Origin: CAYOBW01 sp964402115
GTDB lineage: Bacteria > Verrucomicrobiota > Kiritimatiellia > UBA8416 > CAYOBW01
Length of the DNA: 6,921 nucleotides
Assembly: GCA_964402115.1 (NCBI GenBank)
Contig: CAYOBW010000350.1
Coordinates: forward strand, 1-6,921
Reading direction: 5' to 3'
This document shows, one piece after another, positions 5,708 through 6,921 of the stretch (positions are counted from its first letter, which is position 1; the number at the start of each line of letters is the position of its first letter). Both the position numbers and the translations under genes were made by a program. Below the pieces are notes generated by a model that was given only the letters and a program-made list of their open reading frames with translations, made no database searches and had not been told where the DNA came from.

Positions 5708-5779
5708 GTTGCGCGCAGATCTTTCACACCGACGCTTCTAGGCAAGGGGCCGCATGAAGCGTAGACTGCTTGACCGTGG

Positions 5780-5799
5780 GGCAGGCTTCCCAAGCTGCC
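5780..5799. repeat. Bulged short hairpin in the gap before the oxidoreductase gene
   Basis: GGCAGGCTT and AAGCTGCC pair around a CCC loop with one bulged G. Such GGCAGGCTT-type hairpins could be a dispersed intergenic repeat in this genome, but only one copy is visible here. The rest of the 5708-5890 gap shows no gene and no convincing promoter. Confidence 0.3.
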
Positions 5800-5890
5800 T
5801 CCTCTTTCCGAACGACTAGATTGTTATAGCGACTTCGACGCTGTCCGTGGCAAGCGGACAGCTGCGTCCATTTGTGTCTGGACGATTGTC

Positions 5891-6921
5891 ATGCAAACCA
5901 ACGGCCTGGAGAACCGACTTCAGCCCACTGTGGCGGTGATCGGTGCCGGCATCTCCGGTCTGACTTGCGCTCGGACTCTGGCCGATCATGGTCTTCCGGT
6001 GACCGTGTTCGAGAAGAGCCGCGGTGTGGGGGGGCGCATGGCCACACGCCGCAGCGCGTACGGCGCTGCGTTCGATCACGGTGCGCAGTATTTCACAGTT
6101 CGCGACGAACGATTCCAGAGTTACGTGGACTCCTGGCAGCACGCCGGCATCGTGCAGCCTTGGACCGGACGGATCGTCTCGCTTCACGATCAAGACACCG
6201 AACAAGATAAGTCATCCACGGCACGCTTCGTCGCCTGTCCCGGCATGAACGCCATTTGCAAACACTTGGCCGAGAACTTGGACGTCCGCACGAACACGCG
6301 CGTGGCGCCGCCGACGCGATGCCAGAGCAAGTGGCTTGTTTCCGACGAGGCAGGCAACGAATTGGGCCAGTATGAGGTCCTGATCGTATCTGCGCCGGGC
6401 CCCCAAGCTGGAGAGCTTCTTCAGGGATCGCCCCACTTGGCCCGCCGCGCGTCGTCCGTCAGGATCGCCGGCTGCTGGGCGTTGTTGGTCCAGTTTCCCG
6501 CTCGGATCGAGGTCGACTACGACGGCGCCTTCGTTCAGGATTCGGCGCTTTCGTGGATCGCCAGAAACAGCAGCAAGCCCGGCCGCAATCCGGACACGGA
6601 AACCTGGATTCTGCACGCCTCCGCGGATTGGACTCAGTGCCATCTCGAAGAGCCACCCGACGTGATCCAGGAGCGGCTCCTGGATGCCTTCTGGGATGCG
6701 ACTGGCGTGGGGGCGGTGCCCCCCAGCTACGTCGCCGCCCACCGCTGGCGCTATGCGCTGCCCACGGAACCGCTGTCTGACCGGTATCTGTTCGACGGCG
6801 ACTTGCAGATCGGCGCCTGCGGAGACTGGTGTGCCGGCCCGCGTGTGGAGGGCGCCTTCCTCAGCGGAGCCGCCGTGGCCGGAAGGGTGCTGGCCTCACT
6901 TGGCCACGTGGACTGCGAGGT
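5891..6921 (+). CDS. Renalase-like FAD-dependent NAD(P)/FAD oxidoreductase (3' partial)
   Basis: 343 codons are visible and open to the window end. The protein has the layout of the bacterial renalase / COG3380 amine-oxidase-like family. The N-terminal dinucleotide-binding motif VIGAGISGL (16-24) is followed by the ribose-binding acidic residue in FEK (E41), then GVGGRMATRR (45-54) and FDHGAQYFTVRD (61-72), a family signature. The C-terminal FAD motif GACGDWCAGPRVEGAFLSG (308-326) is present. Characterised bacterial renalases oxidise wrongly reduced isomers of NAD(P)H; that activity is inferred here from family only. With the FAD motif ending near residue 330, only a few residues are probably missing. 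ATG 5891 is the only plausible start before the Rossmann motif, although no good Shine-Dalgarno precedes it (CTGGA is weak). There is no signal peptide, so it is cytoplasmic. It stands apart from the FAS1 gene behind a strong terminator and needs its own promoter. Confidence 0.9.
   Translation, partial: MQTNGLENRLQPTVAVIGAGISGLTCARTLADHGLPVTVFEKSRGVGGRMATRRSAYGAAFDHGAQYFTVRDERFQSYVDSWQHAGIVQPWTGRIVSLHDQDTEQDKSSTARFVACPGMNAICKHLAENLDVRTNTRVAPPTRCQSKWLVSDEAGNELGQYEVLIVSAPGPQAGELLQGSPHLARRASSVRIAGCWALLVQFPARIEVDYDGAFVQDSALSWIARNSSKPGRNPDTETWILHASADWTQCHLEEPPDVIQERLLDAFWDATGVGAVPPSYVAAHRWRYALPTEPLSDRYLFDGDLQIGACGDWCAGPRVEGAFLSGAAVAGRVLASLGHVDCE

Noticed and set aside
5770..5829. Promoter candidate with TTGACC (5770-5775) and TTATAG (5824-5829)
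   Set aside because: The spacing is about 48 nt, far from the usual 16-18, so these are probably unrelated.
6212..6742. - strand open frame of 176 codons
   Set aside because: It is antisense to the renalase-like gene, which has all its FAD-binding motifs on the + strand.
1..6921. CRISPR array, insertion sequence or integration site
   Set aside because: No regularly spaced repeats, transposase-like product or terminal repeats were seen; the inverted FAS1 copies are genes, not transposon ends.

Overview
The window looks like an accessory stretch of a GC-rich bacterial chromosome, most likely a planctomycete. That assignment is an inference from the gene families (ovothiol synthase, paired secreted FAS1 proteins, bacterial renalase, tiny membrane proteins), not from a marker gene. 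No rRNA, tRNA, CRISPR array, integrase or insertion sequence was found.

Left part (1-2742), + strand: a tight three-gene unit. It opens with the C-terminal 399 codons of an OvoA-type ovothiol synthase (end of the FGE/sulfatase-like domain plus the thiohistidine N-methyltransferase domain). After a 20-nt gap comes a 363-aa ADP-ribosylglycohydrolase-fold protein whose expected metal-binding motifs are altered. Overlapping it by ATGA is a 143-aa four-helix membrane protein with an internal repeat of its helix motif. About 295 nt without a clear gene follow, then two very small membrane proteins (59 and 60 aa), again joined by an ATGA overlap.

Middle part (3397-5707): two secreted single-domain FAS1 (fasciclin) proteins, about 85% identical over 136 residues, lie in inverted, divergent orientation about 1.1 kb apart. 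Each ends at a GC-rich hairpin. The spacer between them holds gene debris on the - strand. One piece is a small membrane-protein gene broken by two +1 frameshifts. The next is a 46-aa fragment matching the C-terminus of the membrane protein at 2311-2742. Then come an unexplained stretch and two consecutive hairpins. The second has an 18-bp perfect stem followed by six Ts on the - strand, just upstream of the left FAS1 gene.

Right part (5708-6921), + strand: a 183-nt gap with a weak bulged hairpin, then a nearly complete FAD-dependent renalase-like oxidoreductase that runs off the end of the window.

The left unit may combine ovothiol (thiol antioxidant) synthesis with a divergent ADP-ribosylhydrolase-like protein and a membrane partner, but this link rests on gene order alone. 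The FAS1 region is best read as an inverted duplication around decaying genes. I found no convincing defence or mobile system.
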